Shown piece by piece: positions 7,027 through 14,400 of a stretch of DNA of 58,983 nt (position 1 is its first letter; every line of letters begins with the position of its first letter). The stretch lies in contig CADASP010000022.1 of NCBI GenBank assembly GCA_902790625.1, positions 1 to 58,983 on the forward strand, given 5' to 3'. Origin of the DNA: an uncultured Prevotellaceae bacterium. Lineage in GTDB: Bacteria; Bacteroidota; Bacteroidia; Bacteroidales; Bacteroidaceae. The notes below the pieces were generated by a model. That model was not told where the DNA came from and did no database searches. It saw nothing but the letters and a program-made list of their open reading frames with translations. The translations under genes were made by a program, and so were the position numbers.

Positions 7027-7635
7027 ATGGACAAATTGAGCTATGCCCTGGGACTGGGCATCGGGCAACAGCTGGCACAGATGGGCGCCGGCAAATTCCT
7101 CAATGTTGACGATTTCGCACAGTCGGTGGCCGACGTGCTCAAAGGCAGCGAGCTGAAGGTGTCGCACCGCGAGGCCCAGCAGATAGTGAACGAGTTCTTC
7201 CAGCGCCAGGAGCAGAAGATGCGTGCCGAACAAGCCGAGAAGGGCAAGGCCGCGAAGGCTGAGGGCGAGCGCTATTTGGCCGAGAACGCCAAGAAGGAGG
7301 GTGTCGTCACCACCGCCAGCGGTCTGCAGTATCAGGTGCTGCGCGAAGGCAACGGCAAGCGCCCCACGGCCAAAGACCAGGTGAAGTGCCACTACGAGGG
7401 CTTCCTCATCGACGGCACCGTGTTCGACTCGAGCGTTCAGCGCGGCGAGCCCGCCGTATTCGGTCTGCAGCAGGTCATCGCCGGATGGACCGAGGGTCTG
7501 CAGCTGATGCAGGAGGGTGGCAAATACCGCTTCTTCATCCCCTATCGCCTGGCCTACGGCGAAGGTGGTGCGGGTCAGCTCATCCCCCCCTATGCCGCGC
7601 TCATCTTCGACGTGGAACTGATTGAAGTAATCTAA
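7027..7635 (+). CDS. cytoplasmic FKBP-type peptidyl-prolyl isomerase
   Basis: This 202-residue FKBP has no signal peptide, so it probably acts in the cytoplasm as a folding catalyst. An N-terminal helical dimerisation domain (FKBP_N, about 1-90) ends in a long charged helix. The FKBP_C catalytic domain follows: TASGLQYQVLREG, the core VKCHYEGFLIDGTVFDSS, then VIAGWTEGLQLM and the YRLAYGEGGAG flap, ending FDVELIEVI. The ATG at 7027 is chosen because upstream in-frame sequence runs through the promoter. It is the first of three tandem paralogues in one direction, with 34 bases to the next gene. The layout resembles E. coli FklB/FkpA-type proteins. Confidence 0.9.
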   Translation: MDKLSYALGLGIGQQLAQMGAGKFLNVDDFAQSVADVLKGSELKVSHREAQQIVNEFFQRQEQKMRAEQAEKGKAAKAEGERYLAENAKKEGVVTTASGLQYQVLREGNGKRPTAKDQVKCHYEGFLIDGTVFDSSVQRGEPAVFGLQQVIAGWTEGLQLMQEGGKYRFFIPYRLAYGEGGAGQLIPPYAALIFDVELIEVI

Positions 7636-7669
7636 TCAACAATTATTATAAACAAACAAAAACATCATC

Positions 7670-8614
7670 ATGAAGAAAATGAATTACATGGCCGCCATGG
7701 CCATCGCCGCTGCCACGCTGGCTTCGTGCGGCACTGGAACCCCCAACGCCAACCTCAGCAGCGATGTAGACTCACTGAGCTATGCCGCCGGCGTGTCGCT
7801 GGCCAAGGAGCTGAAGCAGTACAACCTGCTGGAGCAGCAGTTTGGTGTCGACTCAGCCTACATCAACGACTTCGTCAAGGGTGTGCAGGAAGCTGTCAAC
7901 GCCGCCGACGACAAGAAGCAGGCTGCCTACTTCGCTGGTCTGCAAATCGGCAACCAGCTGAGCTCGCAAATCATGCCCAACATGATGCGCTCGTTCTTTG
8001 GCGACGACAGCACGAAGAACCTGTCGAAGAACAACCTGATGGCCGCCTTCACCGAGGTGCTCACCGGAAAGGATGCCAAGCTCACCGACGAGCAGGTGGA
8101 TGAAATCCAGAAGCGTTTCTCCTCTATTCAGCAGGAGCTGCAGATGGCCAAGCAGCAGGAGGAGATGAAGAAGCGCAAGGCCGAGCGCTGGGAGAAAGCC
8201 GACAAGGACAACGCCGAGAAGTATGCTGCCTACAAGGCCCAGAACGAGAAGTTCCTGGCCGACAATGCCAAGAAAGACGGTGTGAAGACCACCGCCAGCG
8301 GCCTGCAGTACAAGGTCATCAAGGAAGGCGACGGCCAGAAGCCCACCACCAAGAACTACGTGAAGGTGAACTACGAGGGCAAGACCATCGACGGCAAGGT
8401 GTTCGACAGCAGCTATGAGCGCAACCAGGCTGCCACCTTCGGACTGACACAGGTCATCGAGGGTTGGACCGAGGTGCTGCAGCTGATGCCCGTTGGCTCC
8501 ACCTATGAGGTCTACATTCCCCAGAACCTGGCCTACGGCCCCGAGGAGCAGGAGAAGATCAAGCCCTACAGCACCCTCATCTTCAAGGTTGAACTGCTCG
8601 ACATCGTTCAGTAA
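7670..8614 (+). CDS. FKBP-type peptidyl-prolyl isomerase lipoprotein
   Basis: This 314-residue protein begins with a lipoprotein signal peptide whose lipobox reads LASC (Cys about 20), so it should be membrane-anchored in the periplasm or at the surface. The N-terminal FKBP_N domain (about 30-160) carries SLSYAAGVSLAKEL. A Lys/Glu-rich linker helix follows, then a canonical FKBP_C domain (about 205-314: TTASGLQYKVIKEGDG, VNYEGKTIDGKVFDSS, VIEGWTEVLQLMP, LAYG). It is the middle gene of the three-FKBP operon, 12 bases before the next ORF, and is expected to help fold or quality-control envelope proteins. Confidence 0.9.
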   Translation: MKKMNYMAAMAIAAATLASCGTGTPNANLSSDVDSLSYAAGVSLAKELKQYNLLEQQFGVDSAYINDFVKGVQEAVNAADDKKQAAYFAGLQIGNQLSSQIMPNMMRSFFGDDSTKNLSKNNLMAAFTEVLTGKDAKLTDEQVDEIQKRFSSIQQELQMAKQQEEMKKRKAERWEKADKDNAEKYAAYKAQNEKFLADNAKKDGVKTTASGLQYKVIKEGDGQKPTTKNYVKVNYEGKTIDGKVFDSSYERNQAATFGLTQVIEGWTEVLQLMPVGSTYEVYIPQNLAYGPEEQEKIKPYSTLIFKVELLDIVQ

Positions 8615-8626
8615 GCCACACATACC

Positions 8627-9529
8627 ATGAAGAAGACATTCGTCATAGCACTCGCCGCCCTGGTGGCGGGTGCTTCTTTTAATGCCACGCTGGCCGACAA
8701 GAAGAAAAAGAAAGCGAAGGCCCAGCCCACCGTGGAGGCCCCGGCACCCGTGGTGCTGGCCAGCGGCAGCGACTCGCTGAGCTATGTGGCAGGATGGTCG
8801 ATGACGGGCGGTCTGCTCGACTTCGTGAAACAGCAGTACCATGTAGACACGGCCTACATGGCCGATTTCGTGCGCGGATTCAAAGAGGCCGTGACCGCCA
8901 CCAACGACCCACGCGAGGTGGCGCTGCGTGCCGGACGGCAGATTGCCGGACAGGTGCGCAGCAGCATGCTGGTGCGCATCAAGCAGGACTTCACCAACAC
9001 CCCCGACAGCATCATCGAGGAGGTGCTCTTCCGAGGATTCACCGATGCCATCACCAACGACACCACCGTGATGAAGCCCCATCAGGCCGAGGAGCTGATG
9101 AGACAGAAGCAACAGTATAACCAGCGGGCCAAGACCGAGCGGCTCACCAAGGCCGGACGCGACTTCCTGGCCGAGAACGCCAAGAAAGAAGGCGTCATCA
9201 CCACCCCCAGCGGACTGCAATATCAGGTGCTGCGCCAAGGCGACGGACAGGTGCCACAGAAGACCGACAAAGTGCGGGTGCACTATGAAGGACGACTCAT
9301 CGACGGCACCGTCTTCGACGCATCGAGCAAGCACGGCACCGAGCCCGCCTCCTTCCGCCCCGACCAGGTGATTCGTGGATGGACCGAAGCGCTCACCATG
9401 ATGCCCGTAGGCTCGAAGTGGCGACTGTTCATCCCGCAGGAGCTGGGCTACGGCGAGCGACAGGCTGGCAACATCCCACCCTACAGCACACTCATCTTCG
9501 ATGTGGAATTAGTGAACATCGAAAAGTAG
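8627..9529 (+). CDS. periplasmic FKBP-type peptidyl-prolyl isomerase
   Basis: This is the third FKBP in the operon, 300 residues. It has an N-terminal signal peptide cleaved near residue 23, then a Lys-rich KKKKKAKA stretch and an FKBP_N domain starting SDSLSYVAGWSMTGGL. The FKBP_C domain (about 190-300) has the full core: TTPSGLQYQVLRQGDG, VHYEGRLIDGTVFDASS, VIRGWTEALTMMPVG and LGYGERQAG, ending FDVELVNIEK. It probably arose by tandem duplication with its neighbours. Transcription likely ends before the palindrome at 9561-9603. Confidence 0.9.
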   Translation: MKKTFVIALAALVAGASFNATLADKKKKKAKAQPTVEAPAPVVLASGSDSLSYVAGWSMTGGLLDFVKQQYHVDTAYMADFVRGFKEAVTATNDPREVALRAGRQIAGQVRSSMLVRIKQDFTNTPDSIIEEVLFRGFTDAITNDTTVMKPHQAEELMRQKQQYNQRAKTERLTKAGRDFLAENAKKEGVITTPSGLQYQVLRQGDGQVPQKTDKVRVHYEGRLIDGTVFDASSKHGTEPASFRPDQVIRGWTEALTMMPVGSKWRLFIPQELGYGERQAGNIPPYSTLIFDVELVNIEK

Positions 9530-9560
9530 CCCCAACGCATCCTTTTTGCTGACCTATCAT

Positions 9561-9632
9561 AACATTTTGCGCATGTTTTCACAAAAAACATGCGCAAAAT
9601 GTTGTCTGTTACATATTTTTTCATTACTTTTG
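9561..9632 (+). promoter_or_regulatory. Lrp/AsnC gene promoter with an overlapping 19-bp palindrome
   Basis: Bases 9561-9579 and 9585-9603 are perfect 19-bp inverted repeats with a 5-base loop (core TTTTGCGCATG). The right arm ends on the TTG of a -33 element at 9602-9604, which lies about 20 bases before TACTTTTG (9625-9632), a -7 match. The overlap suggests an operator through which the downstream regulator controls itself. The palindrome could equally terminate the FKBP operon, or do both. Confidence 0.65.
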
Positions 9633-9661
9633 CTGACAAATTGCAAACTAACAGCTAAAGA

Positions 9662-10138
9662 ATGGAAAAAATAGATAATCTCGACAAGAAAATTCTCAGC
9701 ATTCTGTCTAAAAACGCACGAATAGCCTTCAAAGACGTGGCGGCTGAGTGCGGCGTGTCGAGAGCTGCCATCCACCAGCGCGTGCAACGACTCATCGACG
9801 GCGACGTCATCACGGGCAGCGGCTTTGACGTCAACCCCAAGGCGCTGGGCTACAACACGTGCACCTACGTGGGCATCACCCTGGAGCGCGGCTCCATGTA
9901 TAAAGATGTGGCTCGCCGACTGCAGCACATCCCCGAAGTGGTGGAGTGCCATTTCACCACTGGCCCCTACACCATGATGGTGAAACTCTATGCACGCGAC
10001 AGCGAGCAACTGATGCAACTGCTCAACGGACAGTTGCAGGAGATTCCCGGAGTGACGGCCACCGAGACGATGATCTCGTTAGAGCAGAACTTCAAGCGCG
10101 AGATTCCCGTAGAGTTTAAAGAAGCCAACGAGCAATGA
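9662..10138 (+). CDS. Lrp/AsnC-family transcriptional regulator
   Basis: This 158-residue regulator has an N-terminal winged helix-turn-helix (IDNLDKKILSILSKNARIAF, then VAAECGVSRAAIHQRVQRL at about 25-45). A C-terminal RAM ligand-binding and oligomerisation domain (about 65-145) contains VVECHFTTGPYTMMVKLYA. Such proteins sense amino acids or small metabolites. It overlaps the next gene, a peptidase/amidotransferase fusion, by 4 bp, so it probably controls this peptide- and amino-acid-scavenging cluster. A palindrome over its own promoter suggests autoregulation. The ligand cannot be told from sequence. Confidence 0.9.
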   Translation: MEKIDNLDKKILSILSKNARIAFKDVAAECGVSRAAIHQRVQRLIDGDVITGSGFDVNPKALGYNTCTYVGITLERGSMYKDVARRLQHIPEVVECHFTTGPYTMMVKLYARDSEQLMQLLNGQLQEIPGVTATETMISLEQNFKREIPVEFKEANEQ

Positions 10139-11967
10139 ACCAGTACGACCTGACGGCACAGCTGGCCCACATCTATCGCAAGGGCAGCTTCAGCAGCGAC
10201 AACGGGCGCAAGCCCATCATCGGCATCACGGCCAACTATGGCGAGCAAAACGCCAAGCTGGCCGAAGGCTATTATAAGCAGGTGGCACAAGCGGGCGGCA
10301 CACCCGTCATCATCCCGCCACTGGCCGACAGCAGCGACATCCTGGCCACGCTCAACGCCATCGACGGTCTGCTGCTGAGCGGCGGAGCCGACATCAACCC
10401 CCTCTTCATGGGCGAAGAGCCACAGCCCGCGCTGGGAGGCATCAACGCCGAGCGCGACCTGCCCGAACTGCTCATCACACGGTTGGCTTTCAACCGCCAG
10501 ATGCCCATCCTCGGCATTTGTCGAGGCATGCAGACGCTGGCCGTGGCACTGGGCGGAAAGGTGACGCAAGACATCGCCACCGAGACCCACGCCAAGGCCA
10601 TCAAGCATTCGCAGGATGCCGACCGCCATGTGGCCACGCACTCTGTCAACGTGCTGGCCGACTCCACCCTCTATCACCTCTATCAGGAGCAGCAGGCGCT
10701 CTACGTCAACTCCTTCCACCACCAGGCCGTGAACGACCCCGGCCGACGATTGCGCGTCACGGCGAACGCCGCCGACGGTATCATCGAGGCTGTGGAGAGT
10801 AACGAGCTGAAGCCCGTGATGGCCGTGCAGTGGCATCCCGAGTGCATGGGCCAAGAGGGTGCACCCCTCTTCCAATGGCTGGTGGAACAAGCGCAGGCCT
10901 ATCGCCAGGCGCAACAGGTGCACGACCACACACTGACGCTCGACACCCACTGCGACACGCCCATGCTCTTCCCAAAGGGCATCGACTTCACCATGCGCGA
11001 CGAGCGCATCCTCGTTGACCTGCCGAAGATGACCGAGGGCCGCCTCGACGCCACCATCATGGTGGCCTACATCCCCCAGGCCGATGAGGCCCAGCAGCAG
11101 CTGTTGCCCATGATGAACGCAGTCCACTTCTCGCCCTTCGACTATGCCAACGCCATTTTCGACCGCATAGAAGGCATCGTGGCCGGCAACCCGCGACTGG
11201 CTCTGGCCCACACGCCCGAAGAGCTGTGGCAGAACAAGCTCGCCGGCCGCAAGAGCATCATGCTCGGCATCGAGAACGGACTGGCATTGGAGGGCAAGGT
11301 GCTCTGCGTAGACCACTTCGTCAAGCGCGGCGTGGTGTATATCACCCTCTGCCACAACGGCGACAACGACCTGTGCGACTCGGCCAAGGGCACGCAGACC
11401 CATGGAGGGCTCAGCCCGCTGGGCGAGCAGGTCATCCGACAGATGAACCGCCTCGGCGTGATGGTCGACCTGAGCCACGCCGCCGAGAGCAGCTTCTACA
11501 ACGCACTCGAAGTGAGCCAGACACCCATCGTGTGCAGCCACTCGTCGTGCCGCGCCCTCTGCGACCACCCCCGCAACCTCACCGATGAGCAGATGCGGGC
11601 GCTGGCCAAGAAGGGCGGTGTGTGCCAGATAACGCTCTACCCCGGATTCCTGCGACTCAACGAGAAGGCCACCATCCTCGATGCCATGGAGCACCTGGAG
11701 CATGCCATCAGCGTGATGGGCATCGACCACGTGGGACTGGGCACCGACTTCGACGGCGACGGCGGCGTGCGCGGACTGGCCGACGCCAGCGAGCTCACCC
11801 TATTCACGCGCCAGCTGTTGGCCCGACGCTTCAGCAACGACGACATACAAAAGATTTGGGGCGGCAACTTCCTGCGCGTGATGAGACAGGTGCAGGCATG
11901 GCGACCGGCGCCAGAGCCAGCGATGCCGCTGCAGCGCCCCAAGAAAGCAACACCCTTGACATTATGA
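10135..11967 (+). CDS. fusion of peptidase C26 (glutamine amidotransferase-like) and M19 dipeptidase
   Basis: This 610-residue two-domain enzyme has no signal peptide. Residues 20-255 form a class I glutamine amidotransferase/PuuD-like gamma-glutamyl hydrolase: IIGITANYG, LLLSGGADINP, nucleophile Cys129 in GICRGMQ, and His234/Glu236 in QWHPE. Residues 262-590 form a membrane-dipeptidase (M19) domain with its metal motifs: THCDTP, LGIENG, HNGDND, LSHA, SHSSCR and GTDFDG. Together they could cleave gamma-glutamyl bonds and then dipeptides, for example from peptidoglycan, glutathione-like compounds or diet peptides. It overlaps both neighbours by 4 bp, so translation is coupled. The last 25 Pro-rich residues look unstructured. 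Confidence 0.88.
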   Translation: MNQYDLTAQLAHIYRKGSFSSDNGRKPIIGITANYGEQNAKLAEGYYKQVAQAGGTPVIIPPLADSSDILATLNAIDGLLLSGGADINPLFMGEEPQPALGGINAERDLPELLITRLAFNRQMPILGICRGMQTLAVALGGKVTQDIATETHAKAIKHSQDADRHVATHSVNVLADSTLYHLYQEQQALYVNSFHHQAVNDPGRRLRVTANAADGIIEAVESNELKPVMAVQWHPECMGQEGAPLFQWLVEQAQAYRQAQQVHDHTLTLDTHCDTPMLFPKGIDFTMRDERILVDLPKMTEGRLDATIMVAYIPQADEAQQQLLPMMNAVHFSPFDYANAIFDRIEGIVAGNPRLALAHTPEELWQNKLAGRKSIMLGIENGLALEGKVLCVDHFVKRGVVYITLCHNGDNDLCDSAKGTQTHGGLSPLGEQVIRQMNRLGVMVDLSHAAESSFYNALEVSQTPIVCSHSSCRALCDHPRNLTDEQMRALAKKGGVCQITLYPGFLRLNEKATILDAMEHLEHAISVMGIDHVGLGTDFDGDGGVRGLADASELTLFTRQLLARRFSNDDIQKIWGGNFLRVMRQVQAWRPAPEPAMPLQRPKKATPLTL

Positions 11968-12995
11968 TACGAATCATCACCTCCATAACCACGATTTTGC
12001 TTATGGTAGCCTGCGGCAGCTCTCAGAAGAACACCACCCAAGCCACCACACCCACCAACCATGAACAGCCGGCGGGTCCCGCCTTCTCGGCCGACTCGGC
12101 CTTCGCCTTCTGCCAAGCGCAGTGCGACTTCGGGCCACGCACCATGAACAGCAATGCCCACGAGCGTTGCGCACAGTGGATAGTGAGCCAGTTTGAGCGC
12201 TACGGCATGACCGTCACCGAGCAGCGCGCCACGCTGAAGGGCTTCGACGGCTCGTCCCTGCTCTCGAACAACATCATCGCCAGCTACCGCCCCGACCTCA
12301 GCGACCGCATCATGCTCTGCGCCCACTGGGACAGCCGTCCCTGGGCCGACAACGACCCCAACCCCGACAACCACCGCCGTCCCGTGATGGCCGCCAACGA
12401 CGGTGCCAGCGGCGTGGCCGTGATGCTCGAAGTGGCACGGCTGCTGGCCGAGGGCACCGAGACCATCACCACCGCCACACCCACCACCACCTATCCTGTC
12501 AACATCGGCGTGGACTTCATCTGCTTCGACGCTGAAGACTGGGGCGACGACGGCCATCCCGACTCATGGGCACTGGGCGCACAGCACTGGGCCGCCAACC
12601 CCCACAAGCCCGGCTACAAGGCACGCTATGGCATCCTGCTCGACATGGTGGGCGGACAGCACGCACGTTTCTGCCGCGAGGGCTATTCGCTCTACTACGC
12701 CCCCCATGTGGTCGACCGCGTGTGGCGCGCCGCCGAGGCAGCGGGCTACAGCAGCTATTTCCCCAAGGAAGACGGTGGGGCCATCACCGACGACCACGGC
12801 CCCGTGAACGAGGTGGCGAAGATTCCCTGCATCGACATCATCCCCTACTATCCCGAATGCGAGGAGAGCAGCTTCGGCCCCACATGGCACACTGTGAGTG
12901 ACGACATGCAGCACATCGACCGCAACACGCTGAAGGCCGTAGGACAGACGCTGGTGCAACTGCTCTTCGCCGATTTCGGACAGACACAGCCATAG
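11964..12995 (+). CDS. M28-type lipoprotein, glutaminyl-peptide cyclotransferase-like
   Basis: This 343-residue lipoprotein has the lipobox VACG, with lipidated Cys near residue 16. The ATG at 11964 overlaps the previous stop; upstream in-frame sequence is out of register with any signal. The M28/glutaminyl cyclase fold is indicated by AHWDSRPWAD, the metal motif NDGASG, acidic DAEDWG, then LLDMVGG and a late His in TWHTVSDD. Bacteroidetes homologues are usually annotated as glutamine cyclotransferases, forming pyroglutamate at protein N-termini exposed after export. A plain aminopeptidase is the alternative. Its place after the amidotransferase/dipeptidase fits peptide metabolism. Confidence 0.8.
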   Translation: MIRIITSITTILLMVACGSSQKNTTQATTPTNHEQPAGPAFSADSAFAFCQAQCDFGPRTMNSNAHERCAQWIVSQFERYGMTVTEQRATLKGFDGSSLLSNNIIASYRPDLSDRIMLCAHWDSRPWADNDPNPDNHRRPVMAANDGASGVAVMLEVARLLAEGTETITTATPTTTYPVNIGVDFICFDAEDWGDDGHPDSWALGAQHWAANPHKPGYKARYGILLDMVGGQHARFCREGYSLYYAPHVVDRVWRAAEAAGYSSYFPKEDGGAITDDHGPVNEVAKIPCIDIIPYYPECEESSFGPTWHTVSDDMQHIDRNTLKAVGQTLVQLLFADFGQTQP

Positions 12996-12999
12996 ACCG

Positions 13000-13635
13000 A
13001 TGAACACCCACGTCATGACATACATGGTACTGTCGGCCCTGCTGATAGCGGCTGTGGGGTGCGGACATAGCGACACTGCCGTGGGGGTGAAGCGTTCGCG
13101 ATGTCTGTTGCCCGACAGCGTTCAACTGCGTGCGGGCGACGTGGTGTTTCGCCGTGGCGAGGGCTTCACCAGTCAGGTGGTGCTCCATGCCGATGCCGAG
13201 GGCAACTACTCGCACACGGGCATCGTCGTCGACTCGTGCGGCACGCCGCTCATCGTGCATGCCGTGCCCGGCGAACCCGACTTCGAGGGCGACCCCGACC
13301 GCGTGAAGGCCGACCGCCCCGAACACTTCTTCTCGTCGCAGCTGGCCACCTTGGGCGAGGTGTGCCGACCCGCCGACTCGGCCATAGCAGCCCGCGCCGC
13401 CCAAGTGGCATGGGATGCCTATCGGCGCCGCGCACTCTTCGACCACAACTACGACGATGCCGACACCACGCGCTTCTACTGCACCGAGCTGGTGGCCTTC
13501 GCCTACCGACAGGCGGGCGTCGATCTGGCCGAGGGACGGGGGCACCACATCAACCTGCCCACCATGCAGCAAGACTGCCTCTTCCCCAGCGACATCTACG
13601 AGAGTAAATTCCTGTATTCAATAGTACAGTTTTAA
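13000..13635 (+). CDS. YiiX/NlpC-P60-like cysteine hydrolase, secreted
   Basis: This protein of about 211 residues has a hydrophobic leader with a lipobox-like AAVGC, and belongs to the permuted papain-like YiiX/YebB group. Typical motifs are RAGDVVFRRGEG, NYSHTGIVVDS with the His, and FYCTELVAFAYRQAG with the nucleophile Cys. Members hydrolyse amide or ester bonds in cell-wall or lipid-linked substrates; the substrate here is unknown. It starts 4 bases after the M28 gene, and an alternative ATG lies at 13018. It is probably the fourth gene of the Lrp-led operon. Confidence 0.8.
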   Translation: MNTHVMTYMVLSALLIAAVGCGHSDTAVGVKRSRCLLPDSVQLRAGDVVFRRGEGFTSQVVLHADAEGNYSHTGIVVDSCGTPLIVHAVPGEPDFEGDPDRVKADRPEHFFSSQLATLGEVCRPADSAIAARAAQVAWDAYRRRALFDHNYDDADTTRFYCTELVAFAYRQAGVDLAEGRGHHINLPTMQQDCLFPSDIYESKFLYSIVQF

Positions 13636-13664
13636 TTATTAACCCTCAAAAACAAACAGAACAA

Positions 13665-14054
13665 ATGAAAAAGATGATTGTAATGTTCACCATGTGCCTG
13701 ATGATGATGGCGATGATGACCAGTTGTGGCAGCAGCCACGAGAACACCCCGCGCGGCGTGGCCGAGGCTGCCGTGAAGTACTTGTCGAAGAAAGACTGGA
13801 AGGGCTATATGGACCTCACCGATGCCAACGACAAGCAGAAGGAGGTCATGGCACAGATGCTGGAGAAAATGGGTCAGCAGCTCGACGACAAGGGCGGCAT
13901 GAAGAGCTATGAATTCGTTGACGAGGACATCGACGAGGAGAACGGCACGGCCACCATCACCGTGAAAGTGACCTACGAGAACCAAACCAGCGAGGACAAC
14001 AAGATGAAGATGCTGAAGAAAGACGGCAAGTGGCTGCTGTCGTCCGAAAAATAG
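13665..14054 (+). CDS. small DUF4878-like lipoprotein
   Basis: This 129-residue lipoprotein has a Met-rich signal peptide ending MMTSC at the lipid-modified Cys. The rest matches the NTF2-like DUF4878 pattern: TPRGVAEAAVKYLSKKDWKG, a helical pair, then strands with ITVKVTYENQTSEDNK and a final WLLSSEK. These are common small envelope proteins of Bacteroidales of unknown role. It lies 29 bases after the YiiX-like gene and is followed by a strong hairpin terminator, so it probably ends the operon. Confidence 0.8.
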   Translation: MKKMIVMFTMCLMMMAMMTSCGSSHENTPRGVAEAAVKYLSKKDWKGYMDLTDANDKQKEVMAQMLEKMGQQLDDKGGMKSYEFVDEDIDEENGTATITVKVTYENQTSEDNKMKMLKKDGKWLLSSEK

Positions 14055-14091
14055 GTCGCGAGCATCCATTTGTTGACATCTACAACCATTG

Positions 14092-14136
14092 GCAGCCCCC
14101 AGCTCTTTCCCATCTGGAAGAGCTGGGGGCTGCTTT
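14092..14136 (+). terminator. rho-independent-type terminator of the Lrp-led operon
   Basis: GCAGCCCCCAGCTCT (14092-14106) pairs with its complement ending at 14133, around a CATCT loop with one bulge, followed by a short T-run. It lies 38 bases after the lipoprotein stop. The remaining gap to 14333 holds only a small perfect palindrome (14258-14277) and no gene. Confidence 0.75.
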
Positions 14137-14333
14137 CGTGCGAATACGTATGCCGTAGTGTGCCAATCATTTCGTCGGCGTAATGCCAAATGTCAACCGC
14201 CCCCCAATGTATACCGAGGGCACGCAGTACCCTCTGGACAATCGGAATGAGAGAACCATCGACCCTGAAGGGTCGATATAGGGGAAAACTGACGTCTTTT
14301 TGCATTTCGACCACCATTTTCCGCTCTTTTTTC

Positions 14334-14364
14334 TTGGGCATGCGCAAAAAAAATCGTACTTTTG
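14334..14364 (+). promoter_or_regulatory. promoter of the putative metallopeptidase gene
   Basis: TTG at 14334-14336, a 20-base spacer and TACTTTTG at 14357-14364 match the Bacteroidetes -33/-7 pattern. The ATG follows at 14401. Confidence 0.7.
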
Positions 14365-14400
14365 CCATCAGATAACTACTAATTGACAACCTTTGAAACT

